A stretch of 64,000 nucleotides of DNA from UBA4416 sp040389965 (lineage in GTDB: Bacteria; Bacteroidota; Bacteroidia; B-17B0; Aurantibacillaceae): assembly GCA_040389965.1 (NCBI GenBank), contig JAZJZF010000024.1:62001-126000 (forward strand), written 5' to 3'. The notes beneath the pieces were generated by a model, which did not search any database, was not told the DNA's origin, and saw only the letters and a program-made list of their open reading frames with translations. This document shows, piece by piece, positions 1 through 10,100 of this stretch (its first letter is position 1; every line of letters starts with the position of its first letter). Both the position numbers and the translations under genes were made by a program.

Positions 1-295
1 TACACATGAGCGTTGAATCATAATACGAAGCACATACTGTATACATTCCGTTAGCCGGAAACTGATACGATATCTGGTTAGCAAATTGTGATGTTACAGT
101 AGCAGAAGGAAATACAGACCAGGTGTAAGATCCCTGCATGGATGTTGTGTTAGTCATCGCAGCGCCTATAGTTGCCACGCCTCCGTTACCCTGGCTAACG
201 CCCAAATAATTTATTGTAGGGCATTGCGAAAATCCCGTTATGGCAAAAACACTCAATGCCAGTGTTGCCAGTTTTTTAATAAATGTTGATTTCAT
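1..295 (-). CDS. Secreted protein with signal peptide, N-terminal fragment (cut by window edge)
   Basis: The reading frame starts at an ATG (MKSTFIKKLATLALSVFA) and runs off the left end of the window, so only about 98 N-terminal residues are visible. Residues 1-21 form a typical signal peptide ending at the sequence GFSQ, a common cleavage context in Bacteroidota. The visible mature part is rich in Ser, Thr, Gly, Tyr and Asn and ends with SYQFPANGMYTVCASYYD, which looks like a strand of a PKD or Ig-like fold. Inference: an exported, probably T9SS-dependent surface or secreted protein. The C-terminal sorting domain would lie outside the window, so this cannot be confirmed here. Confidence 0.7.
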   Translation of the reverse strand, partial: MKSTFIKKLATLALSVFAITGFSQCPTINYLGVSQGNGGVATIGAAMTNTTSMQGSYTWSVFPSATVTSQFANQISYQFPANGMYTVCASYYDSTLMC

Positions 296-588
296 GATAG
301 TAGTTTTAAGTTAATTAAAATGTGTTTTTCCCTGCACAAAATTGGACAATGCATTTTCAATAAAAAAGACAAAATTCTTATTTATTACACAATCAAAAAC
401 TGAAATAATGACGTATTATAGCATTTTAATACGAATTTTATGGTATTAATATTACACATTAACCTGTTAAAAATTGTTCTGCCGGCAATAATTTGGCTCG
501 TTTTTCGTTACAATATGAGTTGCCGAACCATTTATTTAATACCCGTTTAGTACTATAAAATTTTATCTTTAAAGCCTTTAAACTAACT
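296..588. other. Divergent intergenic region
   Basis: AT-rich spacer between two divergently transcribed genes. A sequence one base off the Bacteroidetes -7 consensus (TATCTTTA) lies about 20 bases before the GTG start of the rightward gene. I see no hairpin, RNA gene or convincing operator. Confidence 0.5.
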
Positions 589-2169
589 GTGTTTCCCCAA
601 ACCTGGCATCGCTATATCTTTTTAACAGGTCTTATTGGCCTGGCAACAGGAATGTTGTTTGGAACCGTGCCTACAAGTATCCCCCAGATTGTTCTTGCTG
701 CAAACTGGGTTTTGGAAGGCAATTTCAAAAACAAATGGCAAAGCCTTAAACCCAACAAAATTTTCTGGCTGCTTATTTCCCTATACCTACTTCACGTAGC
801 GGGCATGTTGTATACTTCCCAACTACAAAGCGGGCTCAATGACCTGAGAAATAAATTACCACTGCTGGTATTACCTGTTTTGTTTTTCTCCACAAAACCC
901 CTGTCGGGCAAAGAATTTAAAACCGTTTTCTTTTTCTTTTTTTCAGGAGTTGTTATCAGCGCTTTTTATTGCTACATGGTATATGCAGGCTTTACCAAAA
1001 AAGTAATTTTAGATGTAAGACAGGCTTCCGTTTTTATGTCGCACATTCGTTTTTCGTTATTCATCGCCTTTGCCATAACGGGCATGATTTATTATGCATT
1101 TATTGAAAAAAGCAATCTTATAAAACTGCTGTGTTTGCTTTGCTGTTGCTGGCTTTTGTTTTTTATGTACAAGCTCGAAATGGCAACCGGCTTTATTTGC
1201 CTGCTCATTGTTTCTTTTCTATTATGTGCCGTGTATAGTACTATGCGCTTTAGCAAACGAATTGCGTTTGGCATATTAGGGGTGCTTGCTACTGTAGCAC
1301 TCATTGTTTGTATTAAAGCGTACAGCAGTATCGGCATGTATGATCTGGATCGTTCTGCCACATCCAACAGCATCCTTAAAGCTACCATAAACGGGCGGCC
1401 TTACTTACAGGATACCGTTTTTAAATTGGCGGAAAACGGAAATTTAATTACCATAAATATCAATGACATTGAACTTAAAAAAGAATGGGAGAAAAAAAGT
1501 GCTTTATCTTATAACGGAAAAGATAAAAAAGGAAATGCCCTAAGGTATACGCTGATGCGCTATCTGGCCAGTAAAGGGCTTAACAAAGATTCCCTGGGGT
1601 TTAACACGCTTTCTGAAAATGATATTAAACATGTTGAAATAGGCGTTTCCAATTATAAATACGCAAACCATACAGGCCTTATTACCCGCTGGCATGAGCT
1701 CATTTGGGAATACACAAAATATAAGCGTGGCGAAAATCCATCGGGCCATACATTAATGATGCGACTTGAGTTTTGGAGAACCGCTTGTTATATTATAAGA
1801 AATAATGCGGTATTTGGTGTTGGTACAGGCGATATACAAGCCTCTTTTAATACGGCTTACAATGAGCTTGGCTCTTCACTGGATGCTGCCTGGCGCTTAC
1901 GGTGCCATAACCAGTACCTTGCTATAGCTGTGGCTTTTGGCGTAGCAGGACTTATTTTGTTTATGGTGTATTTATTTTACCCGGCCATTGTTTTAAGAAA
2001 AAAGCTGCATACGCTTTATTGGCCATTCTTCCTTATTGCCTTATTATCTTTTCTTACCGAAGATACCCTCGAAACTCAATCAGGCGTGACGTTCTTCATC
2101 TTTTTTCAGACGTTATTTCTTTGGCTGGCTTCTTGTAAAAGCTCAGACTTAAAAGAAAAAAGAGATTGA
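589..2169 (+). CDS. O-antigen ligase/polymerase-like membrane protein (Wzy_C family)
   Basis: A polytopic inner-membrane protein of 526 residues with about ten hydrophobic segments and a large extracytoplasmic loop at roughly residues 250-430. The loop is flanked by the Wzy_C-type pattern: RLEFWRTACYIIRNNAVFGV at about residue 392 with a following GTGD, then RCHNQYLAIAVAFGVAGL at about 438. In this family the loop Arg and His act in glycan transfer to lipid A core or in polymerisation. The start is a GTG; an in-frame stop lies eleven codons upstream and no ATG lies between. No other polysaccharide genes are adjacent, so the glycan substrate is unknown. Ligase versus polymerase cannot be settled from sequence alone. 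Confidence 0.75.
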   Translation: MFPQTWHRYIFLTGLIGLATGMLFGTVPTSIPQIVLAANWVLEGNFKNKWQSLKPNKIFWLLISLYLLHVAGMLYTSQLQSGLNDLRNKLPLLVLPVLFFSTKPLSGKEFKTVFFFFFSGVVISAFYCYMVYAGFTKKVILDVRQASVFMSHIRFSLFIAFAITGMIYYAFIEKSNLIKLLCLLCCCWLLFFMYKLEMATGFICLLIVSFLLCAVYSTMRFSKRIAFGILGVLATVALIVCIKAYSSIGMYDLDRSATSNSILKATINGRPYLQDTVFKLAENGNLITININDIELKKEWEKKSALSYNGKDKKGNALRYTLMRYLASKGLNKDSLGFNTLSENDIKHVEIGVSNYKYANHTGLITRWHELIWEYTKYKRGENPSGHTLMMRLEFWRTACYIIRNNAVFGVGTGDIQASFNTAYNELGSSLDAAWRLRCHNQYLAIAVAFGVAGLILFMVYLFYPAIVLRKKLHTLYWPFFLIALLSFLTEDTLETQSGVTFFIFFQTLFLWLASCKSSDLKEKRD

Positions 2170-2206
2170 AAGAACTTAAGAGATAAAAAACAGCTTGTGT
2201 CTTGCT

Positions 2207-3997
2207 CTAGTCATTCAGCTTCAACACCGCCATAAATGCACTTTGCGGGATCTCTACGTTACCTACAGACTTCATACGTTTCTTACCTTCTTTTTGTTTT
2301 TCAAGTAATTTACGTTTACGGCTTATATCCCCGCCATAACATTTGGCAGTTACATCTTTACGTATGGCACTGATTGTTTCGCGCGAAATGATTTTAGCAC
2401 CAATAGCAGCCTGTATAGGAATTTCGAATTGTTGTTTCGGGATTAGTTCTTTTAATTTTTCACAGATCTTTTTACCAAATGTATACGAGTTGCTTCTGTG
2501 GATAAGGCACGACAAGGCATCTACGGGTTCTCCTTTTAAAAGGATATCGAGTTTAACCAGGTCAGCCTCACGCATACCAATAGGATGGTAATCGAACGAG
2601 GCATATCCTTTTGAAATGGATTTTAAACGGTCAAAGAAATCAAACACAACTTCTCCTAATGGCATTTCAAATACCAGTTCAACCCTGTCTGCCGTTAAAT
2701 AGTTTTGCGTTACAATAATTCCTCGCTTTTCAATACACAGGCTCATGACTGGCCCAATGAAATCAGCTTTGGTAATAATGTTTGCTTTAATATAAGGCTC
2801 TTCAATATAATTTATCCTTGCAGGATCAGGTAAATCGCTTGGGTTATTAACTGTTACAATATCTCCGTTGGTTTGATAGGCAATGTACGAAACGTTAGGA
2901 ACCGTTGTAATAACCGTCATGTTGAACTCACGCTCCAAACGCTCCTGAACAATTTCCATGTGCAGCATTCCCAAAAATCCGCATCTAAAGCCAAAACCCA
3001 ATGCCAGCGACGATTCAGGTTCCCAGGTTAAAGACGCATCATTTAACTGAAGCTTCTCCATGCTGTAACGCAGCTCTTCAAAATCTTCTGTATCTACCGG
3101 ATAGATTCCTGCAAATACCATTGGTTTTACTTCTTCAAAACCATGTATGCTTTCTGCGCAAGGATTTGCTACAGTAGTTAAGGTATCTCCTACCTTTACT
3201 TCTTTCGCTTCTTTAATCCCCGAAATAATATACCCTACATCGCCCGTTCTTACAACATCACGTGGTTCCTGTTTTAACCTCAACACTCCTATTTCATCGG
3301 CATTGTATTCCATGCCGGTATTTACAAATTTTACTTTTTCTCCTTTTTTAATGCTTCCGTTATAAATACGGAAATAAGCAATAATTCCCCTGAACGAATT
3401 AAATACCGAATCAAAAATCAGTGCCTGTAAAGGCGCACTTTCTTCGCCACTTGGAGCCGGAATACGGTTTACAATTTCTTCTAAAATTTCGTGCACTCCC
3501 ATTCCTGTTTTCCCGGAAGCAGCCATAATTTCTTCTCTCTCGCAGCCCAATAGGTCAACGATCTGGTCTTTTACCATTTCCGGCTCAGCACTCGGTAAAT
3601 CAATTTTATTTAAAATAGGAATGATCTTTAAATTGTGTTCAAGCGCTAAATACAAATTAGAAATGGTTTGTGCCTGAATTCCCTGCGCGGCATCCACAAT
3701 TAATAAAGCACCTTCGCAGGCAGCAATAGAACGGGATACTTCGTAACTAAAATCAACGTGACCCGGAGTATCAATTAAATTCAAAATGAATTTTTCGCCT
3801 TTGTAGCTATAATCCATTTGTATAGCATGACTTTTTATCGTAATCCCTCTCTCCTTTTCCAAATCCATATCATCCAACACCTGAGCCTGCATTTCCCGTT
3901 TCGAAACTGTATTGGTATATTCCAATAACCTGTCTGCTAGCGTGGATTTACCATGATCAATGTGTGCAATAATGCAAAAATTACGTATGTTCTTCAT
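2207..3997 (-). CDS. lepA: Elongation factor 4 (LepA), ribosomal back-translocase GTPase
   Basis: LepA binds stalled or mis-translocated ribosomes and influences translocation and assembly. The G domain is clear: AHIDHGKST at residues 11-19, DTPGH at 76-80 and NKID at 130-133. Domain II, the EF-G-like domains and the LepA-specific C-terminal domain follow, ending in the basic stretch ISRKRKLLEKQKEGKKRMKS typical of the family. At 596 residues it has the expected length. It converges with the O-antigen-ligase-like gene (37 bases between stops). A TATCTTTG element sits 19 bases before the ATG. Confidence 0.97.
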   Translation of the reverse strand: MKNIRNFCIIAHIDHGKSTLADRLLEYTNTVSKREMQAQVLDDMDLEKERGITIKSHAIQMDYSYKGEKFILNLIDTPGHVDFSYEVSRSIAACEGALLIVDAAQGIQAQTISNLYLALEHNLKIIPILNKIDLPSAEPEMVKDQIVDLLGCEREEIMAASGKTGMGVHEILEEIVNRIPAPSGEESAPLQALIFDSVFNSFRGIIAYFRIYNGSIKKGEKVKFVNTGMEYNADEIGVLRLKQEPRDVVRTGDVGYIISGIKEAKEVKVGDTLTTVANPCAESIHGFEEVKPMVFAGIYPVDTEDFEELRYSMEKLQLNDASLTWEPESSLALGFGFRCGFLGMLHMEIVQERLEREFNMTVITTVPNVSYIAYQTNGDIVTVNNPSDLPDPARINYIEEPYIKANIITKADFIGPVMSLCIEKRGIIVTQNYLTADRVELVFEMPLGEVVFDFFDRLKSISKGYASFDYHPIGMREADLVKLDILLKGEPVDALSCLIHRSNSYTFGKKICEKLKELIPKQQFEIPIQAAIGAKIISRETISAIRKDVTAKCYGGDISRKRKLLEKQKEGKKRMKSVGNVEIPQSAFMAVLKLND

Positions 3998-4016
3998 CTA
4001 TAAATTAATAAGTCTG

Positions 4017-4024
4017 CAAAGATA
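4017..4024 (-). promoter_or_regulatory. Bacteroidetes -7 promoter element for lepA
   Basis: TATCTTTG on the minus strand, a perfect match to TAnnTTTG, 19 bases before the lepA ATG. No good -33 TTTG is seen at the expected distance, so the call rests on the -7 box and its position. Confidence 0.45.
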
Positions 4025-4071
4025 CATATAGATATGATAATTTAAGGGCCTTTTTAACGAATGTATCATAA

Positions 4072-4105
4072 AAAAAGCCCTCTACCGGTTGGCAAAGGGC
4101 TTTTT
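4072..4105 (-). terminator. Rho-independent terminator after the giant surface-protein gene
   Basis: Arms AAAAAGCCCT and AGGGCTTTTT enclose a 14-base loop; a T-run follows on the minus strand. It lies just past the stop of the SprB-repeat gene and separates it from lepA. Confidence 0.75.
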
Positions 4106-4122
4106 AAAAGAAGTATAAGGTA

Positions 4123-7100
4123 TTAATTTGTTCTTAAAACAGTTACATGGCCTACAAACGGGTGTTTGTTTCCTTGCGTGTCAAAAACCATTAATTTGTA
4201 AGTATAAACTCCTTGTTCAGCTATTTTACCGCTTCCTTTTACAGAACCGTCCCATCCTTTACGGAAGTTATTGCTGGTAAAGATGATCTCACCCCATCTG
4301 TCAAAAATATCCATACGGTAGTTATCTTCATTAATACCAACACCCATTGGCTGGAAGAAATCGTTCACATTATTACCGTCAGGAGTAAATGTATTTGGAA
4401 TATATAACGCAAAGTCAGGAGTTATTTCTACTTCCAGTAAAGCTACATCCACACAACCATGGTTTGAGGTAGCAACCAGGTTAACATTGTATGGGCCAAC
4501 AAAACTGTAGGAGTGGCTTGCATTAAATGTTGTAGCGTTATTAGTTCCGTTTATCGCTGCAGGATCTCCAAAATCCCATAAGTAGCTTGATGCGCCTATG
4601 GATGTATTGGTGAAATTAATTAACGGATCCAGGATGCTTGTTGTTTGCGGATTAGCAAAAAACGATGCTTTTGGTTTAGGATACACCGTTATATAATCTG
4701 TTTTAGTAAGCTGATTTTTACAGCCGGTTGCTGGATTGGTTACTACTACTGTTACCGAATATTTACCGGAATCTTTAAGCGTTACATTAGTAGGATTTCC
4801 GTTACCATGCACAGCATCACTCCATAAGAACGTGTTGTTAGGGCCGTCAGAAGCACCTGTTAATGTTACTGCCAAAGGAGCACAACCTTCAGTAGGGTTA
4901 GCCGTAAACGATACCGTAGGTAATGGATTTACAACCAATGTAAAGATAGCTGTTGCCGAAGGTGAACATCCGTCGCTGGCCATTACCGTATACGTATTAG
5001 GATTTGTTATGGTATTAGCCGTTACAGTAATTGTGCTTCCACCCACTGCCGTATTAACAACACCCGTGCTCCATGTAAAATCATATGGCGCGCCACGTCC
5101 CGGGCTTGTAATGCTTGGCGTCAGGTCTTTTTGATCACCCGCACAGGCAGTATAAGAAGCTGCTGCAATTAATAACTGTGGCGTTACGTTTACTGTAATT
5201 ACTTTCGGTGTGGTTGTACAACCATTAGCATCCGTCATGTTTACATTATAAAGTGTAGTTGTTGTAGGGTTAACCGTGTGAGGTCCTGAACCAGGGAATG
5301 CTGTTGGTGTCCATGTATAAGTATAAGGGAATGTTCCACCTGAACCTGTCGCAAAAATTTGCGCGCTTTGTCCGTAACAAATGGTTTGAACAGGCGATAC
5401 ATTTAACAACAGGATATTTGGTGCCGATACATTGGCAAAACCACCTACGCTGCAACCATAAGTATCAGTTACAGTCACAGAATACGTGCCTGCACCCACG
5501 CCCGTAGCCGTTTGTGTTAAGCTTGAGGTTACTTGCGTAGCCGGTGTTATCGGGTTAGACCATGCGACCGTATAGCCAGGTGTTCCAAGATTATAATTCA
5601 CAACTATAGATCCGTTTTGTCCACCAAAACAAGTTGGAGGAGTTGACGTAATACTTGTAATAACAGGGCTTGGAGCATCCAGGATAGCTACTGTCTGCGT
5701 TCTTGTACAACCTTTTGAATCTGTGATCACACAATTCCAGTTGGTTCCCGGACCCATACCTGTTGCTGTAGTTCCTTGTTGTAAAGGCGAAGTATTCCAG
5801 TTAAGCGTGTAGCTTGGTGTACCGCCACCTACAGTCATTGTTGCTGTACCATTCAATAATCCGCATTTTGCAGGAGTAGATGAATAAACCGATGTTAATG
5901 CCGATGGTTCTAATATCGTAAAGTTGGCATTTACAGTACAGTTTTTAGTATCAGTTACCGTAAAGCTGTAAGGCCCTGATGGTAAGCCTCCCAGTACACC
6001 GCTGTTAGTTTGTGCAGGCGACCAGTTATACACATAACCCGGTGTTCCGCCTTGTACCGTTGTAGAAATTTGTCCGTTACTACCACCAAAACAGGATATG
6101 TTACTAAAGCTGGATGCTGCCATTACCAAAGCTTGCGGCTGCGATATAGTTACTACTTGTGAGGTGATACAATTATTGGCATCTTTCACATCACAGGTAT
6201 ATGTATTAGCGCCAACATTTGCCATCACCGCAGAGGTTTGACCGCCCGGCGTCCATGTATAGCTATAACCCGGTGTTCCACCATTTACAGACATGGTTGC
6301 CTGCCCGTTAGTTAAACCAAAGCAGGTAACATTTGAGAAGCTGCTGATGGCACTTACCAGTTGTGTAGGCTGGGTAATATTTACGCTGGCTGTTCCTATA
6401 CAACCTGCGGCATCAGTCACAGTTATATTATGAGAACCTGCAAAGAAGTTAGTTACGTTTTGGGTCGTAGCACCGTTATCCCACTGTATGGTATATGTAG
6501 GAACACCACCTGTAATCGTAGTTGTTGCTCCACCGTCGTTGCCATTAAAGCATTTAACCGCTGTAGTTCCTGATATTACTACCGTTGGGCCTGCAATATC
6601 ATTAACCAATGCACTGGCACTGGCTTTACAGTTATTGGCATCTGTTACTGTAAAGGTATATGGCCCTGCAATTATACCAAGGTTAGGTAATGTCGTTGGT
6701 CCATTGCTCCATAAATAGTTATAAGGGCCTGTACCACCTGTTACGGTTGCCGTTGCAGCACCATTGCTTTGTCCGCAATTGGAATTGGTTGCTGATACAA
6801 CTGCTGATAATACCGGCGGCTGGGTCAGAGTAAATGTTAGATTCGTAGTACATGATCCATTATAGGTAATAGCAACCGTATGAGGACCTACCGTTAAATT
6901 ATTTACCGTATTACCGTTTTGTAAACCCGGTTGCCATAAAAATGTTGGTAAGCCATTTCCACCTGTAAAAGCCACTGTTCCTGTTCCGTCTGCCGATCCA
7001 AAACATTTTGGATTAGTAGTAGTTAAGGTTGTTGCCAAAGGCGCCGGTTGTATAATAGTAGCCTGTGTTGTAGCAGTACAGCCATTTGCATCGCCTACTG

Positions 7101-10100
7101 TTACAGAGTATGTTCCGGCAGGCAGGTTATTTGCATTGGCACTGCTTCCCGCTGCAGCACCTGTCCATGTATACGTATAAGCACCTGTTCCACCTCCCGG
7201 TGTTACCTGTGCAAAACCGTTGTTTCCACCATTACAGGTTACACTTCCGGTTGATGCTATATTGGCTGTGACTTGCGTTGGTTGTGTAATAATAACCTGT
7301 GCATTTGCCGTACAATTATTTTGATCGGTAGCGGTTAAGGTATAAACTCCCGCACATAAACCACTAACGGTTTGCGCTGTTACCGGGCTCGCGCCACCTA
7401 TCCAGTGATACGTAACAACCCCAACATTGTTTGTAGTCGTTCCTACTGCTATCCCGTTACAGGCATTAAAGCAGGTAACATTGGTTGACGTAATGTTTGC
7501 CACCATTGCCGGAGGGTTTACAAGGGTTATACTTGCCGTAGCAACACAACCTTTTGCATCGGTTACATTTACAGCATAACTGCCTGCACCTATTGGTGTA
7601 GTTGTTGAGCCTGTTCCGCCACCGCCTGTCCAGGCATAAGTATAACTTGGTGTTCCGCCAAAAGCAGTTGCTGAACCTGAACCATTAAGTGCCCCAAAAC
7701 ATAAAGGATTGGTAGCCGTAACGCTTACTGTTAATAAAGGAGGTTGTGTAATCGTAATATTCGTAGAAGCCACACATCCCTGACCATCTGTTACAGATAC
7801 GGTATGAACGCCCGCTAAAAAGTTGCAAACGGTAGGAGTTATTTGTCCGGTATTCCATTGATAGGTTAATGTTCCCGTGCCACCTGTGGCAGATGCCGTA
7901 GCACAGGCATTGTTTCCGCCAAAGCAACTTACATTGGTAAAGCTTGTAATGCTAATACTTGGCCCTGAAAGATTCGGTATAGTAGATGTTAATGCATAAA
8001 CACAGTTATTGGCATCTTTTATAGTTACCGTATAGGTTCCTGCCGGAGCGTTTGAAAGGATATTTGTACTTGATGGCAATGGACTCCAGGTATAAGTATA
8101 ACCCGGTGTTCCACCGCTTGGCGTTACAGTAGATGAACCGTTGGCCTGGTTACAGTTGGCCGGAGTTACTGAAGACGTTAAAGTAATAGAACTTGGTTGT
8201 GTTACGGCAATGGTTGGATTAATGATACAGTTATTGGCATCTTTAATTTGACAGGTGTAATTACCAATAGCCACATTATTTACCGTCGTTAATGTACTTG
8301 CCAGTGTAGGCCAGTTATAAGTATAAGGTCCTGTTCCGCCTGTTCCGGACGCAGATACTGTTCCTGTAGATGTTCCATAACATTTTACGTTATTGGAATT
8401 CATGATTGCCGTTAAAGGGGCTGGTTGAGTTAAAGTACCAACTGCTGTAGCAATACAACCATAAAAATCTTTAATGGTACAGGTATAAGTTCCCGGTGCA
8501 AGGCTGGTAGCTGTAGAAGCTCCTTGACCGGCACCAGGTGTAGGTGTCCATGTATAGGTATATGGTGCTGTTCCTGCAGTTACCATGTTAGCCGTTAAGA
8601 TCCCGTTATTAGCACCGTTACAGGTAATATTAGTAGAGCCTGTAATAGCGGCTGTTCCACCCGGAGTATTACCAATGGTAGCAGAGCTTACCAGTGTACA
8701 ACCGTTATTATCCGTTACTGTTACACTATAGGTTCCTGATACAAGACCTGTTGTTACAGAACCGCTACCACCACCGCCTGTCCAGGCATAAGTATATGGA
8801 GACGTTCCTCCTGATGGCGTTGCAGTAATAGAACCATTAGCCGCAGTACAGTTTGCGTTTTGAGTTGCCAAAACATCAGCAAGAGCTGCTGGTTGTGTTA
8901 CCGTAACGGTTTGTGTTGTAATACACCCGTTGGCATCTTTTACCTGTATAATATGTGTATTGGCCGGCACAGTTGTAAAGTTCCCTGATGCCTGGAAACC
9001 GGTTCCGTTTATCTGGTATTGATACGGAGCTGTTCCACCCGAACCGCTAGCGGTTATAGTACCTGTGGATGTTCCAAAACATTTTACCGGCTGAGCGCTT
9101 AAGCTCAGTGTTAATGGCGTAGGCTGAGTAATATTAACGGTTATCGTTGCTAAACATCCCGCAACGTCTTTTCCGTTTACGGTATATACACCCACCGGAA
9201 GGTTATTAAATTGCCCGTTACCATTGGATGAGAAAGGACTTGTTAAAGTATAAGTATAAGGAGCCCCGCTACCACCTGTTTCTGTAACAGTAAAGTTACC
9301 GGTGCTGCCACCATTACACAATACATTTGTGCTGGCCGTTAAACTGATACTTGGGCTACCGTTATTAAGAATATTATAAGGTACTGATAACGTACAGGTT
9401 CCTGCATCTTTAATAACTACTGTGTGAGGGCCTGCAGCTAAACTGCCTATACCTGCACTTGCTGTAAATGCACCACCGTCAAACGAATAACTATACGTTG
9501 GTACACCGCCTGTTACACTTGTTACAGATGAAGATCCGTTGGCAATCCCACAACTTGCGTTGGTAGTTGTAATAACTGCAGCAGTAGGGCCTGTAGCGCC
9601 ACCAACTGTTATTGTTTTTGTAAATGTACAGCCGTTAGCATCTTTTACCGTTAAATTATAATTACCCGGAGCCAGGTTACTTGATAAACTTGGAGTAGAA
9701 ACACCATTTAAACTAAATGTATAAGCTGCTGTTCCACCCGTAACTCCCGTAACATTATTTGTTCCGTTTGTAAGTCCGCAACCTGCAGGTGTAACTGTAT
9801 TGGCAATAGCCGTAGGACCTGAGGTAACTGTAATAGCAACTGTTTTGGTAAACGTACAGCCTAATGCATCTTTTACTGTAATAGAATAAGTACCTGAAGC
9901 CAGGCCTGTAACAGGTGGTGTTGTTGAAAAAGCACCTCCGTTAACAGCATATGTAAACCCTGCTGTTCCGCCGGTTACTGCACCAATGGTAATACTACCT
10001 GTTCCTGCACCACAAATAATATTGCTTGGCGTAAGTGCTACATCTGTTATTGGCGGCGTATTCGCTAATGTAGCCGATACTGTAAATGTACATCCGAAAT

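Noticed and set aside
2497..2505. TTATCCACA DnaA box in lepA as part of an origin
   Set aside because: A single 9-mer in coding sequence; about this many are expected by chance in a window of this size.
3249..3264. CACGTGG-containing sequence in lepA as a sixth parS site
   Set aside because: Outside the CACGTGG core it mismatches the consensus at most positions and has no palindromic arms.
4736..5134. Long antisense reading frames across the giant surface-protein gene
   Set aside because: They are Thr/Val/Ser-rich shadows produced by the repeat composition of the other strand.
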